Positions 9,161-17,918 of a stretch of 33,860 nt of DNA are shown piece by piece. Position 1 is the first letter of the stretch, and the number at the start of each line of letters is the position of its first letter. The translations under genes were made by a program, and so were the position numbers. The stretch is taken from NCBI GenBank assembly GCA_026710565.1, contig JAPOQV010000050.1, forward strand, positions 1 to 33,860. Direction: 5' to 3'. The stretch is from Spirochaetaceae bacterium (GTDB lineage Bacteria; Spirochaetota; Spirochaetia; SZUA-6; Bin103). Below the pieces are notes generated by a model, which was given only the letters and a program-made list of their open reading frames with translations, was not told the DNA's origin and made no database searches.

Positions 9161-10534
9161 ATGATGATGGGGAGACTGATTTCGGGCAACTGGGAGCTGA
9201 CGGTATCGGTCGCGACCGACGGGCCGCTGACCGGCAGCGACGTGAGGATCTGGTTCTCCTCGGACGCCGTCCGGGAGAACTGCGCGTTTCTGAACGTCGG
9301 CAGCGGGCGCACCTACCTTGGGCGCCGCAGGCAGGGGAACGAGGAGATCCTGCGAACCTACGCGGACGCCGGCCATCCGCCCTGGCGGATCCGGCTGCAG
9401 AAGCGAGGCGCTTTCTTCCGTTTCCGGATCAACGACGCGCCTCACGGCTACATCAAGGGACCGACCGGGCAGTGGGACATGCTCTTCGAGCCGACGGAGG
9501 CGCACGTCTTCATCGACTGCGACGAAGCGCACTACCGGATCGACGAGTGCCGGCTGACCCGGCTCACCTGGTTCCCGGAGACCACGCTGGCCATTCCGAC
9601 GGGCGAGGAAGGAAGCTGGACCGCCGGGCACGTGCTGCCCGGCGGCATCATCGAGTACGAGGGCCGGTACTACCTGTACGTCATGGGCTCCCGGCCCGGG
9701 CAGCAGGAAGGAGGGCTGGAGCGCGTGATCGGCGTGGCGATCAGCGACGACCTGGAGCGCTGGGAGCTGCACCCGGAGCCCGTGGTGACACAGTCGAACG
9801 TGCCCTACGACAACCTCTATCCGAACGGCGCCATCGTCACCGACGAGGGCAAGGTGGCGCTGCTGTACTCGTCACAGATGTATCCGAAGTGGAACGGGTT
9901 CTGCCTCACGATGGCCGACCATCCCCTGGGGCCATTCGTCGACCACCCCGGGAACCCGGTGTTCGACCACGGCGACGCCGCGCACGAGTTCGACGTGGTC
10001 GCCCTGGAGGGCGGGCGTTACAAGTACCTGCTGATGTACGCCGGTTTCACGCCGAGCCCTCCGCGCGGGCCGGCCGGGGACCGGGGCTACGCGTTGTACA
10101 GCGACGACCTCGTTCACTGGGTGCCGGACGAGGACAACCCCGTGTTCGGCCCGGACACGCGGGACGACTGGGACGCCATCCACGTGCGTACCCGGTCGCT
10201 CACGAAGATCGGCGACACATGGTACCTGTGGTACGAGGGCTGCAACACCTGGAAGCCGCACGGCAAGCAGCATCACGGCTGGTGGGACACGGTGGGGCTG
10301 GCGCGCTCGAAGGACCTCAGGAACTGGGAGTACCATCCGCGCAACCCCGCCCTGGAGTCGGGCCAGAGTCACTGGATCGGCTGGCCGCGCATGGTGATCA
10401 GGAACGGGACCGGCTACGTGTTCATGATCGAGAACTCCCGGATCGTCTACAGGAAGATCCCGATCGAGCAGCTCACGGACTGGGAGAGCGACCTGGGTGA
10501 GACGATCGACCTGCTGCAGGAAGAGCGCGCATGA
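9161..10534 (+). CDS. Five-bladed beta-propeller glycosidase-like protein with N-terminal beta-sandwich
   Basis: 457 residues from the first of three consecutive ATG codons (9161, 9164, 9167). An AGG just upstream makes 9167 equally possible. Residues 1-145 look like a concanavalin/LamG-like sandwich (GNWELTVSVATDGPL, WRIRLQKRGAFFRFRIND). Residues 150-457 show the repeating pattern of GH43/GH32/GH130-type propellers: YYLYVMGS, ISDDLERWELHP, NPVFDHG, YSDDLVHWV, WYLWYEG and ARSKDLRNWEYHP. There is no signal peptide, so action in the cytoplasm on an imported saccharide is likely. Family assignment is at fold level only; catalytic acids are not assigned. It overlaps the next gene by ATGA and starts the second sugar block. 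Its sequence is distinct from the propeller proteins at 21826, 25876 and 29096. Confidence 0.8.
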   Translation: MMMGRLISGNWELTVSVATDGPLTGSDVRIWFSSDAVRENCAFLNVGSGRTYLGRRRQGNEEILRTYADAGHPPWRIRLQKRGAFFRFRINDAPHGYIKGPTGQWDMLFEPTEAHVFIDCDEAHYRIDECRLTRLTWFPETTLAIPTGEEGSWTAGHVLPGGIIEYEGRYYLYVMGSRPGQQEGGLERVIGVAISDDLERWELHPEPVVTQSNVPYDNLYPNGAIVTDEGKVALLYSSQMYPKWNGFCLTMADHPLGPFVDHPGNPVFDHGDAAHEFDVVALEGGRYKYLLMYAGFTPSPPRGPAGDRGYALYSDDLVHWVPDEDNPVFGPDTRDDWDAIHVRTRSLTKIGDTWYLWYEGCNTWKPHGKQHHGWWDTVGLARSKDLRNWEYHPRNPALESGQSHWIGWPRMVIRNGTGYVFMIENSRIVYRKIPIEQLTDWESDLGETIDLLQEERA

Positions 10535-12237
10535 AGGACGTGACGATCAACCTCGATCACATCCCGTTCAGCCGCTACGGCGCCTACGTCTCGGTCAACC
10601 GCGACCGGAAGCAGGGGCTGTTCGTCATCCACAACGTGGAGCGGCGCTTCGGCGAGGACGAAGCCTTCACGCTGCAGCTCACCCGCGGCGGAAGCGCGGT
10701 CGACTACACCTACGAGATGCGCCCCGACCGGATCACCGTGGCGAGCGATCCGGGGAGCGCCGCGATCTTCGTCAGGGACGACCACACGCTGGCCTTCGAG
10801 TCGCACGGCCTGGACCTGGAGTTCCGGGCGATCACCGCGCACGGCTACGGCACCGAGTACGGGCCGGACGACTTCTGTGTCATCTCCGTGAACCAGCGCA
10901 CGACCTCGCGGTTCCACGTGTTCCGGGGCGCAGGCGTACTCCACGGGCCCGTGAAGCCGTTCCAGAGCAACGAGAACCTCGACTGGAAGCGGGACCTCAC
11001 CGTGCGAGCGGACAAGGGTGCGGCGACGGTCACCCTCACCATCATGAATGTGGAGCGGAAGCTCGAGCACGCGGCGGTCGACGTGGATCGGGAGACGGCA
11101 GCCGCCAGGGCGGAGTGGGAGCGGTTCCTCGCCCGGATGCCGCCCGCGCGGGAGGGCCACCACGACTTCACGGTGGCGACCTGGTACACGCTGTGGTCCT
11201 GCTTCGTGCGGGCGCGGGACGTCTACCGGTACGACGCGATGCTCATGTCCAAGAAGTTCATGAGCTCGGTGTGGACGTGGGACCACTGCTTCAACGCGCT
11301 GGCGATGATGAAGGTGAGCCGTCAGACGGCGCTGGAGCAGTTCCTGCTCCCCTTCGAGCTGCAGGCGGAGTCCGGGACCCTGTTCGACATGACCAACCCG
11401 AACCAGGAAGTGATCTGGGCCGTGACCAAGCCGCCGATCCACGGCTGGTGCTTCGGCCGGATGATGGACGCCTTCGACTTCGAGCGCTCAGTCCTGGAGA
11501 AGGTGCTGGGCCACCTGGCCGCGTGGACGAACTGGTGGATGGACTACCGGGACTCCGACGGCGACGGCATCCCCGAGTACCCGCAGGGGTGCGACAGCGG
11601 CTGGGACAACTCGACGCTGTTCGACGACGGCTTCTTCCTGGAGTCGCCGGACCTGTCGGCGTTCCTGGTCCTGCAGATGCACACCTGCGCGCGGATCGCC
11701 GAGCGGCTCGGCAGAACGGAGGAGGCGGGCCGGTGGCGGCGCTCCGCGGCGGAGCTGCTGGAGCGGCTCTACGACCATAGCTGGGTGGGCGGCCGCTTCG
11801 TCGCCAGGCGGTCGGGGAGCCACGCGTACGATCCCGAGCCGACCTCGCTGCTGGCGTTGATGCCGATTGCGCTCGGAGAGCACCTGGACTCCGACAGGAT
11901 GGCGGCGCTCGCGGCCATCCTGGAGGAGCGCTTCCTGACCGAGCACGGCCCTGCAACGGAGGCGCCCGACAGCCCGCGCTACGAGAACGACGGCTACTGG
12001 CGCGGGCCGATCTGGGCGCCGAGCACCTACCTGATCGTGGACGGCCTCAGGCGCGGGGGACGTGTCGAGCTGGCGCGGCGGATCGCCGCGTCGTTCTGCC
12101 GGATGGCCGAGCACGAGGCCATGGGGCAGTACGAGAACTTCGACGCGCTGACCGGGGTTGGGCTGCGCGCTCCCGGCTACACCTGGACGGCCAGCGTCTT
12201 CATGCTCCTGACTTGGGAGTACCTGCACGACGGGTGA
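10531..12237 (+). CDS. (alpha/alpha)6-barrel glycosidase, MGH1/GH63-like
   Basis: 568 residues. An N-terminal beta-sandwich (about 1-190) precedes a helical toroid. The motif WTWDH at 248-252 and GWDNS at 357-361 match the active-site region of the mannosylglycerate hydrolase/GH63/GH37 group, where the Asp of WDNS (D359) is the expected general acid. YENFDALTG with E535 is the likely base position. The group removes glucose, mannose or glycerate-linked sugars from oligosaccharides; the actual substrate is unknown. No signal peptide is present, so it is probably cytoplasmic. The start overlaps the upstream propeller gene (ATGA), and the binding-protein gene begins seven bases after the stop. 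The arrangement implies that this enzyme acts on what the downstream importer brings in. Confidence 0.87.
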   Translation: MKDVTINLDHIPFSRYGAYVSVNRDRKQGLFVIHNVERRFGEDEAFTLQLTRGGSAVDYTYEMRPDRITVASDPGSAAIFVRDDHTLAFESHGLDLEFRAITAHGYGTEYGPDDFCVISVNQRTTSRFHVFRGAGVLHGPVKPFQSNENLDWKRDLTVRADKGAATVTLTIMNVERKLEHAAVDVDRETAAARAEWERFLARMPPAREGHHDFTVATWYTLWSCFVRARDVYRYDAMLMSKKFMSSVWTWDHCFNALAMMKVSRQTALEQFLLPFELQAESGTLFDMTNPNQEVIWAVTKPPIHGWCFGRMMDAFDFERSVLEKVLGHLAAWTNWWMDYRDSDGDGIPEYPQGCDSGWDNSTLFDDGFFLESPDLSAFLVLQMHTCARIAERLGRTEEAGRWRRSAAELLERLYDHSWVGGRFVARRSGSHAYDPEPTSLLALMPIALGEHLDSDRMAALAAILEERFLTEHGPATEAPDSPRYENDGYWRGPIWAPSTYLIVDGLRRGGRVELARRIAASFCRMAEHEAMGQYENFDALTGVGLRAPGYTWTASVFMLLTWEYLHDG

Positions 12238-12244
12238 GCCGCTC

Positions 12245-15200
12245 GTGACCGGAAGGGCGGCGCGGTGCGTTCTGGCGCTCCTGGCGCTGGCGGTGAACCT
12301 GCCCGCCGGCGCCGAAACGTACGGCGACTCCCCCCGCCGGCACGGGGAGTGGCCGGAGGTGCGGCTCGACCCGCCGATCGTCGTACCAGGAACGGACTTC
12401 ACCGCGGCCGACGGAGAGTCGCATACGGGCGAGATCGGCGGGGTGGCGGCGCTGCTGACCGCGGAACGGGGATCGGTGAGCTGGGACGTCACCGTCCCCC
12501 GGTCCGGGCTCTACCGGATCCGGGTCACCTACCACTCGCTGCCCGGCAGGCGCATGCCCGCCGTGCGGGAGCTCTCGATCGGCGGGCAGGTGCCGTTCGA
12601 GGAGGCGCGGCGCTTGAGCTTCCCGCGCACCTGGGAGGACAGCGGCGGGGTGCGGGCCGACATCCGCGGCAACCAGATCCGGCCCCGGATCGAGGAGCGG
12701 CCGCGCTGGACCACGGCGTATCTCCGCGACCGGGGCGGCGACCACGCCGAGCCGTTCGCGTTCGTTCTGCGGCGCGGGGTCAACACGGTGACCCTCACCG
12801 GGATCGCCGAGCCGATGGCGATCGCGGCGCTGACCGTGACGCAGGGCAAGCGACCGCCGCCCTACGCGGAATACCGCGATGCGACAGACGCTTCCCCGGA
12901 GGCGTCCGGCTTCCTGCTCAAGATCCAGGGCGAGGATGCGGGGGCGCGCTCGTCTGCGACCCTCTTCTCCGTGCACGACAAGGGAGATCCGTCGATCGAG
13001 CCCTACCACCCGTACCAGGTGCGGATGAACTCGATCGGCGGCTACCGCTGGGCGAAGGCCGGGGACTGGATCGAGTGGACCTTCACGGTGCCGGCGACCG
13101 GGCGCTACCGCATCGCGGTCAAGGCCAAGCAGGACATCAACCGCGGCTCCCGTTCCTGGCGGCGGATCTCGATCGACGGCGGCGTCCCGTTCCGGGAAGT
13201 GGACGCTGTCGCGTTTCCCTATTCCTCGACCTACCGGGTGACGTCCCTGGGCGGTGACGAGCCCTACCTGTTCCACCTGGAGGCAGGGGAGCACACGATC
13301 CGCATGGAAGCGGTGCTGGGCGAGTTCGCGGCGGCGGTGGCCGAGGTGGATGGGATCGTGGCCGATCTGCTCGCCTTCTACCGGGACGTGATCATGATCA
13401 CCTCGTCCAACCCCGACCCGTTCCGGAGCTACCAGCTCACGGAGCGGATTCCGCGCGAGATCGGCGCGCTGCCCGCGCTCCGGGAGCGGCTGGTGTCCGC
13501 GGCCGGACGGGTCGAGGGCATGGACGGCGCGGGCGGCGTGTCATCGAGCGTGCAGGAGCTGGTCGTCCTGCTCGACCGGATGGGGCAGCGCCCGGAGGTC
13601 ATCCCGTTCGTCCTGAGCGAGTTGCAGAACGCCATCACGGCGCTCAGCGTATGGGCGACCCGCAACCGGGAGCAGCCGCTGCAGGTCGATTACCTCGCGG
13701 TCGCCTCGCCGGACCGGGAGTTCCCTGATACGCGCGTCGGCCTGTTCGTGCGGTGGTTCAGGAAGCTGCAGGCGTTCGTGGCTTCGTTCTCCCCGAACTA
13801 CCTCCAGGCGTTCCCTGTCGCTGGAAGCGATGGGGTCGCGGGCGAGGCATCGGAGATAGCAGGCGACCCGGTCACCGTCTGGATGGGCACCGGCCGTGAC
13901 CAGAGCCAGATCCTCCGGCAGATCATCGACGATCTGTTCACGCCGGCGACCGGCATCCCGGTCGAGCTGGAGCTGGTGCGGAGCATCCAGTCCATCCTGA
14001 TCCCGGCCAACCTGGCCGGCACGGCGCCGGACGCGGTCATCGGCCATGCCAACATGGAGCTGGCCTTCCGAGGCATGCTCGCCGACCTGTCGGCGATGGA
14101 CGGCTACGCGGAAGTGGCCGAACGCTTCGCACCCGGCGCCCTGACGCCGTTCAGCCATCGCGACGGCGTCTACGCCCTCCCGGAGACGATGAGCTTCCCG
14201 GTGCTGTTCTACCGCACGGACATCCTCGACTCGCTGGGGCTCGGGATCCCCGCGACCTGGGACGACGTTCGGGCCCTGCTGCCGAGGCTGCGCGCGCACC
14301 ACCTGGACTTCGGGCTCGGCATGGATCCGGGTTCGCTGCTGACGATGGTGAACCAGCGCGGGGTCCCGGTGATGAAGGAGGACAGTATCGAGACCAACCT
14401 CGACTCGGAGACCGTGATCGCCACGGTCGATGAGTTCACGGATCTGTTTATCCGCTACGACGTGCCGTACGCCTACAACTTCTTCAACCGCTTCCGGTTC
14501 GGCGAGATGCCGCTGGCCATCCAGCCGTTCAGCTTCTACAACACGCTGGTCGTCTTCGCGCCGGAGCTCGCCGGGCGGTGGGGGATGGCGATGGTCCCCG
14601 GCACGCGGGCGGCCGGCGGGACCGTCAACCGGACCGTGACCGTCCTGCCCAGCATCATTCCGGAGCCGGTCGCCGGGCCGGGAGCGGTGCAGAACACCTG
14701 GGACGTGTCGTCGCTGACGGCGGTCGGCGTCACCGGATCGTCCATCGTGCGCGGCTCGGCGAACCCGGACGGCGCTTGGGAGTTCCTGAAATGGTGGTCG
14801 GGGCGCGAAGCGCAGGTGCTGTACGGCACCGAGCTGGAGTCGCTGCTGGGGGAGGCGGCGCGCTACGCGCCGGCCAACCTGGAGGCGCTCGCGGAGATCC
14901 CGTGGAGCCCGGACGAGCGGCGCGTGCTGTTCGAGCAGGCGGGCTGGGTCGAGGGACTGCCGCCGATCGTCGGCAGCTACTACGTGTTCCGCAACCTGAA
15001 CTGGATGATCCGCGCCATCGTCGTGGATGGAGAAGGAGTGCGGGAATCGGTGCGGCGCTACGACGATGCGATCAACCGGGAGCTGGCGCGCAAGCGCGCC
15101 GAGTTCGGGCTGGAGACCGACCGTGCCGCGCTCCCGGCGGAGCACCGCGACCGGTACTGGGAGCGGTTCGTCCGCATCGACCGCCTCCAGGATGCCGACG

Positions 15201-15262
15201 TGCCGGAAGTCGGCGACTTCGTGCCGGCAGAGATCGTGCGCGAGCTGGCGGCGGCGGAGTAA
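12245..15262 (+). CDS. Very large extracellular solute-binding protein with N-terminal carbohydrate-binding-like modules
   Basis: 1005 residues from a GTG start seven bases after the upstream stop. A signal peptide is clear (CVLALLALAVNLPAGAE, cleavage near AGA/E); no lipobox cysteine is seen. Two beta-sandwich modules resembling CBM6/CBM35 follow, at about 45-215 and 218-375. Both contain the GxYRIxV pattern (GLYRIRVTYHS; GRYRIAVKAK), and the second has GDWIEWTF and GEHTIRMEAV. A helical linker spans about 380-530. Residues from about 541 to 960 form a type I sugar-binding lobe pair (TVWMGTGRDQSQILRQIIDD; LPETMSFPVLFYRTDILDSL; GAWEFLKWWSG). Usual sugar-binding proteins have 400-450 residues, so this one carries over 500 extra. 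It is followed after five bases by the permease pair at 15268 and 16203, its probable partners. Confidence 0.92.
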   Translation: MTGRAARCVLALLALAVNLPAGAETYGDSPRRHGEWPEVRLDPPIVVPGTDFTAADGESHTGEIGGVAALLTAERGSVSWDVTVPRSGLYRIRVTYHSLPGRRMPAVRELSIGGQVPFEEARRLSFPRTWEDSGGVRADIRGNQIRPRIEERPRWTTAYLRDRGGDHAEPFAFVLRRGVNTVTLTGIAEPMAIAALTVTQGKRPPPYAEYRDATDASPEASGFLLKIQGEDAGARSSATLFSVHDKGDPSIEPYHPYQVRMNSIGGYRWAKAGDWIEWTFTVPATGRYRIAVKAKQDINRGSRSWRRISIDGGVPFREVDAVAFPYSSTYRVTSLGGDEPYLFHLEAGEHTIRMEAVLGEFAAAVAEVDGIVADLLAFYRDVIMITSSNPDPFRSYQLTERIPREIGALPALRERLVSAAGRVEGMDGAGGVSSSVQELVVLLDRMGQRPEVIPFVLSELQNAITALSVWATRNREQPLQVDYLAVASPDREFPDTRVGLFVRWFRKLQAFVASFSPNYLQAFPVAGSDGVAGEASEIAGDPVTVWMGTGRDQSQILRQIIDDLFTPATGIPVELELVRSIQSILIPANLAGTAPDAVIGHANMELAFRGMLADLSAMDGYAEVAERFAPGALTPFSHRDGVYALPETMSFPVLFYRTDILDSLGLGIPATWDDVRALLPRLRAHHLDFGLGMDPGSLLTMVNQRGVPVMKEDSIETNLDSETVIATVDEFTDLFIRYDVPYAYNFFNRFRFGEMPLAIQPFSFYNTLVVFAPELAGRWGMAMVPGTRAAGGTVNRTVTVLPSIIPEPVAGPGAVQNTWDVSSLTAVGVTGSSIVRGSANPDGAWEFLKWWSGREAQVLYGTELESLLGEAARYAPANLEALAEIPWSPDERRVLFEQAGWVEGLPPIVGSYYVFRNLNWMIRAIVVDGEGVRESVRRYDDAINRELARKRAEFGLETDRAALPAEHRDRYWERFVRIDRLQDADVPEVGDFVPAEIVRELAAAE

Positions 15263-15267
15263 GCGTG

Positions 15268-16200
15268 ATGTCGGCGGTGCACGTTCCCGGCATGACCTTC
15301 GGCGAGCGGCTGCGGGTTGCCGGCGCGAAGCTCTGGCAGGCACGGGTCTCCTACGCGATGCTCGCCCCGTTTCTCGCCGCCTTCACGGTGTTCGTGGTGG
15401 TGCCGGTAGTGTTCTCCTTCGTGTTGAGCTTCACGCAATTCAACATGGTGCAGCGCCCGACCTGGGTGGGGTTCGAGAACTACCTGCGGATGTTCCTGGA
15501 CGACAGGATCTTCCTGATCGCCCTGCAGAACACCCTGGTCTACGCGGCGATCACCGGCCCGGTCGGCTACCTGCTCTCCTTTCTGTTCGCCTGGCTCATC
15601 AACGAGATGCGCCACCGGCTGCGGATCGTGCTGACGCTGCTGTTCTACGCGCCGGCGATCGCCGGCAACGCCTTCATGATCTGGGTCCTGCTCTTCAGCC
15701 CGGACGCGCACGGCTACATCAACGGCACGCTGATCGCCCTGGGGATGATCACCAAACCGATCCAGTGGCTGATCGATCCCGACTACATGATGCCGATCGT
15801 GATCGGCGTCGTGCTCTGGATGAGCCTGGGGACCAGCTTCCTGGTCTTCATCGCCGGCCTCAAGGGCATCGACGAGTTCCTCTACGAGGCGGCGGCCATC
15901 GACGGCATCGACAACCGCTGGCAGGAGTTGTGGTACATCACCCTGCCGGCCATGCGCGGCTACCTGCTGTTCGGGGCGATCCTCGCCATCACGGAGTCGA
16001 TGACCAACACGGCCATCATCTCCGCGCTGACCGGCGACGAACCGACCGACTGGGCCACCTGGACGATCGTCCAGCACTCGAACGATCACGCACTGGTGCG
16101 CTTCGAGCTGGGCTACTCCTCGGCGATCATCTTCCTGCTGTTCCTGGCCATGGTGGTGGCGCAGAAGGTCGTCCAACGGCTGTTGGCCAAGGTGGGGTGA
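15268..16200 (+). CDS. Carbohydrate ABC transporter permease, MalF-type (second pair)
   Basis: 310 residues with six hydrophobic segments (first: MLAPFLAAFTVFVVVPVVFS) and the EAA loop at LYEAAAIDGIDNRWQELWYI followed by TLP. The start chosen is ATG 15268, preceded at eight bases by GGAG lying within the end of the binding-protein gene; GTG at 15265 is an alternative. It is separated by five bases from the large binding protein and by two from its MalG-type partner, so the three form one CUT1 importer. It is not closely similar to the permease at 4679, so the two pairs are not a recent duplication. The ATPase must be supplied in trans. Confidence 0.94.
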   Translation: MSAVHVPGMTFGERLRVAGAKLWQARVSYAMLAPFLAAFTVFVVVPVVFSFVLSFTQFNMVQRPTWVGFENYLRMFLDDRIFLIALQNTLVYAAITGPVGYLLSFLFAWLINEMRHRLRIVLTLLFYAPAIAGNAFMIWVLLFSPDAHGYINGTLIALGMITKPIQWLIDPDYMMPIVIGVVLWMSLGTSFLVFIAGLKGIDEFLYEAAAIDGIDNRWQELWYITLPAMRGYLLFGAILAITESMTNTAIISALTGDEPTDWATWTIVQHSNDHALVRFELGYSSAIIFLLFLAMVVAQKVVQRLLAKVG

Positions 16201-16202
16201 GC

Positions 16203-17081
16203 ATGAGGCGCAACGTCGCGACCATCCTGCGCAACCGCAACCTGTCGCGCTCGCTGGCAGGCGACATCGTCATCCTGCTGTTTCTCTGCGGCGGGGGCAT
16301 CTTCATGGCGCTGCCGCTGGTCTATGCCGCCGGCAACGCGTTCAAGCCGCTGGACGAGCTGTTCCTGTTCCCGCCCCGCTTCGTCCCGCGCCGGCCGACG
16401 TTCCAGAACTTCACCGACCTGTTCCTGCTGATGGAGCAATCCTGGATTCCGCTGTCCCGCTACTTCTTCAACTCCGTGTTCATCGTCTCCTTCGCGCTCG
16501 CCGGCAACCTGGCGATCTGCTCGATCGCCGCCTACGTGCTCTCCAAGCACGACTTTCCCGGCAAGAAACTCATCAACGAGGTCATCATCCTCAGCCTCAT
16601 GTTTTCCGGAGCCGTGACCGTCATCCCGAACTACCTGACGCTGTCATGGCTGGGCTTCATCGACAGTTACTGGGCGATCGTCGTGCCCGCGTGGGCGCAG
16701 ACGCTGGGCCTCTACCTGATGAAGAAGTTCATCGATTCCATGGTGCACGACTCGCTGATCCAGGCGGCCCGCATCGACGGCGCCGGCGAGCTGACGATCT
16801 TCGCCCGCGTCGTCATGCCGATCGTCAAGCCGGCGTGGCTGACCCTGATCATCATCAACTTCCAGGTGATGTGGCGGAACACGGGCGACATCTTCATCTA
16901 CTCCGAGCAGTTGAAGCCGCTTCCCTACGCCCTGTCGCAGGTCGCCGGCGGCGGCATCGCCCGCGTGGGCGCCGCCTCGGTGGTCACCCTGTTCATCATG
17001 GCCGTGCCGATCGGCGTGTTCATCTGCAACCAGAGCCGGATCGTGGAGACGATGGGTACCTCCGGCATGACGGGAGAGTAA
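16203..17081 (+). CDS. Carbohydrate ABC transporter permease, MalG-type (second pair)
   Basis: 292 residues with about six membrane helices and the EAA motif at LIQAARIDGAGELTIFARVV followed by MP. ATG 16203 is chosen because AAGGTGG lies seven bases upstream; GTG at 16197, overlapping the upstream stop, is possible. It forms the second half of the channel with the gene at 15268 and ends the second sugar block. The region beyond it (17082-17182) shows no strong terminator. It leads into a short accessory segment with a protease-like gene and toxin-antitoxin remnants. Confidence 0.94.
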   Translation: MRRNVATILRNRNLSRSLAGDIVILLFLCGGGIFMALPLVYAAGNAFKPLDELFLFPPRFVPRRPTFQNFTDLFLLMEQSWIPLSRYFFNSVFIVSFALAGNLAICSIAAYVLSKHDFPGKKLINEVIILSLMFSGAVTVIPNYLTLSWLGFIDSYWAIVVPAWAQTLGLYLMKKFIDSMVHDSLIQAARIDGAGELTIFARVVMPIVKPAWLTLIIINFQVMWRNTGDIFIYSEQLKPLPYALSQVAGGGIARVGAASVVTLFIMAVPIGVFICNQSRIVETMGTSGMTGE

Positions 17082-17182
17082 AGAGCGATGGCCGCCATCC
17101 CGTCGCGACCAGGAAGCGGTGTCGGCAAAGGTCGCCGCCCGGTTGCCTGCCTGGGGTCGCGGTGATACGTTCGGCCGGCGTC

Positions 17183-17632
17183 ATGCGCCATACGACCGAG
17201 ATCACGTTAGTCAACCGAGCCGACGAAATCCTGGCTGAGAGCGGCATCATCAAGGAGGAGGACGTGCGGCGTCACGTCGTACACGATGCGCTGGTTGACA
17301 CCGGTGCCACCCGGCTCTCGTTGCCTCAACCCCTCATCCTGCAGTTGGGGCTCGCACCGGTCGGCAGTGCGCGGTCCCTTACCGCCAACGGCACCGTGGA
17401 CCGAACCATCTATTCCGAAGTCAGGTTCACCGTCCTGGGGAGATCCGGAACACTGGAGGTCACCGACCTTCCCGACGATGCACCGGTGCTGGTCGGCCAC
17501 ATGGTCATGGAGTTGCTGGACTTGGCCGTCGACATGAGACGTGGCCTCATCTACAACCCGGCTCACGATGGCCGGGGGATCGAGGAGCAACTCTGGAACC
17601 GACCATCGACAGACGGTCCGGTGGGGAGCTGA
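17183..17632 (+). CDS. Retropepsin-like (clan AA) aspartic protease
   Basis: 149 residues from ATG 17183; GTG at 17162 is an alternative, and neither has a good ribosome binding site. The single-lobed aspartic protease motif is HDALVDTGATRLSLP with catalytic D39, followed by a hydrophobic LILQLGL and a later VLVGHMVMELLDLAVD. The latter matches the second conserved strand/helix of retropepsin folds, which often read ILG. Small bacterial clan AA proteins have one catalytic Asp and must form dimers to be active. No membrane helix or signal is seen, so it is probably cytoplasmic. Its start lies 101 bases after the permease stop, and its stop is 13 bases before an antitoxin-like gene, so it may be co-transcribed with that gene. 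Its target is unknown. Confidence 0.75.
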   Translation: MRHTTEITLVNRADEILAESGIIKEEDVRRHVVHDALVDTGATRLSLPQPLILQLGLAPVGSARSLTANGTVDRTIYSEVRFTVLGRSGTLEVTDLPDDAPVLVGHMVMELLDLAVDMRRGLIYNPAHDGRGIEEQLWNRPSTDGPVGS

Positions 17633-17645
17633 GACGATCGATCGC

Positions 17646-17900
17646 ATGAAGCTGACACGCCGCGAGATACAACGCTTGGTCGATTCCTTGCCGGAGCGCG
17701 AGCTCACTGCTGCCAAGAGATACCTGCAGTTTCTTCAAGGAGTGGGGAACGATTCCTTGAGCGCTGCGCTGATGAGGGCACCGTGGGATGATGAGCCGGA
17801 GTCTCCTGAAGAAGTCGGGGCGATTCAGGAGGCGTACCGGGATGTGGAACAGGGCGCGGTCGTAGACGACGAGCAACTCGACTCGCTCTTGCAGCGATAA
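17646..17900 (+). CDS. Orphan antitoxin-like small protein
   Basis: 84 residues, starting at ATG 17646. The N-terminal half is helical (REIQRLVDSLPERELTAAKR) and the C-terminal half is acidic with APWDDEPESPEE and a final VVDDEQLDSL. The order of elements matches the antitoxin at 23440: RE(I/E)-x2-L(V/I)D, EL-x-A, a DDEP block, then an acidic helix with DxE/DA and V-x-(D/E)-(D/E)-QL. That second protein is followed by a RelE/ParE toxin. I therefore infer that this is the antitoxin of a related pair. Only a toxin fragment follows it here (17919-18041). It could still act on other toxins in trans. Confidence 0.65.
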   Translation: MKLTRREIQRLVDSLPERELTAAKRYLQFLQGVGNDSLSAALMRAPWDDEPESPEEVGAIQEAYRDVEQGAVVDDEQLDSLLQR

Positions 17901-17918
17901 CTCTCCGAAGGACGGTAC

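Noticed and set aside
9106..9312. N-terminal extension of the restriction-modification protein by 69 residues
   Set aside because: The extension overlaps the divergent propeller coding region, shows no similarity to methylase N-termini, and family-like sequence begins at the ATG at 9105.
17120..17160. GGCAA/TTGCC inverted repeat after the second MalG gene, considered as a terminator
   Set aside because: Only five base pairs with a large GC-rich loop and no T run.
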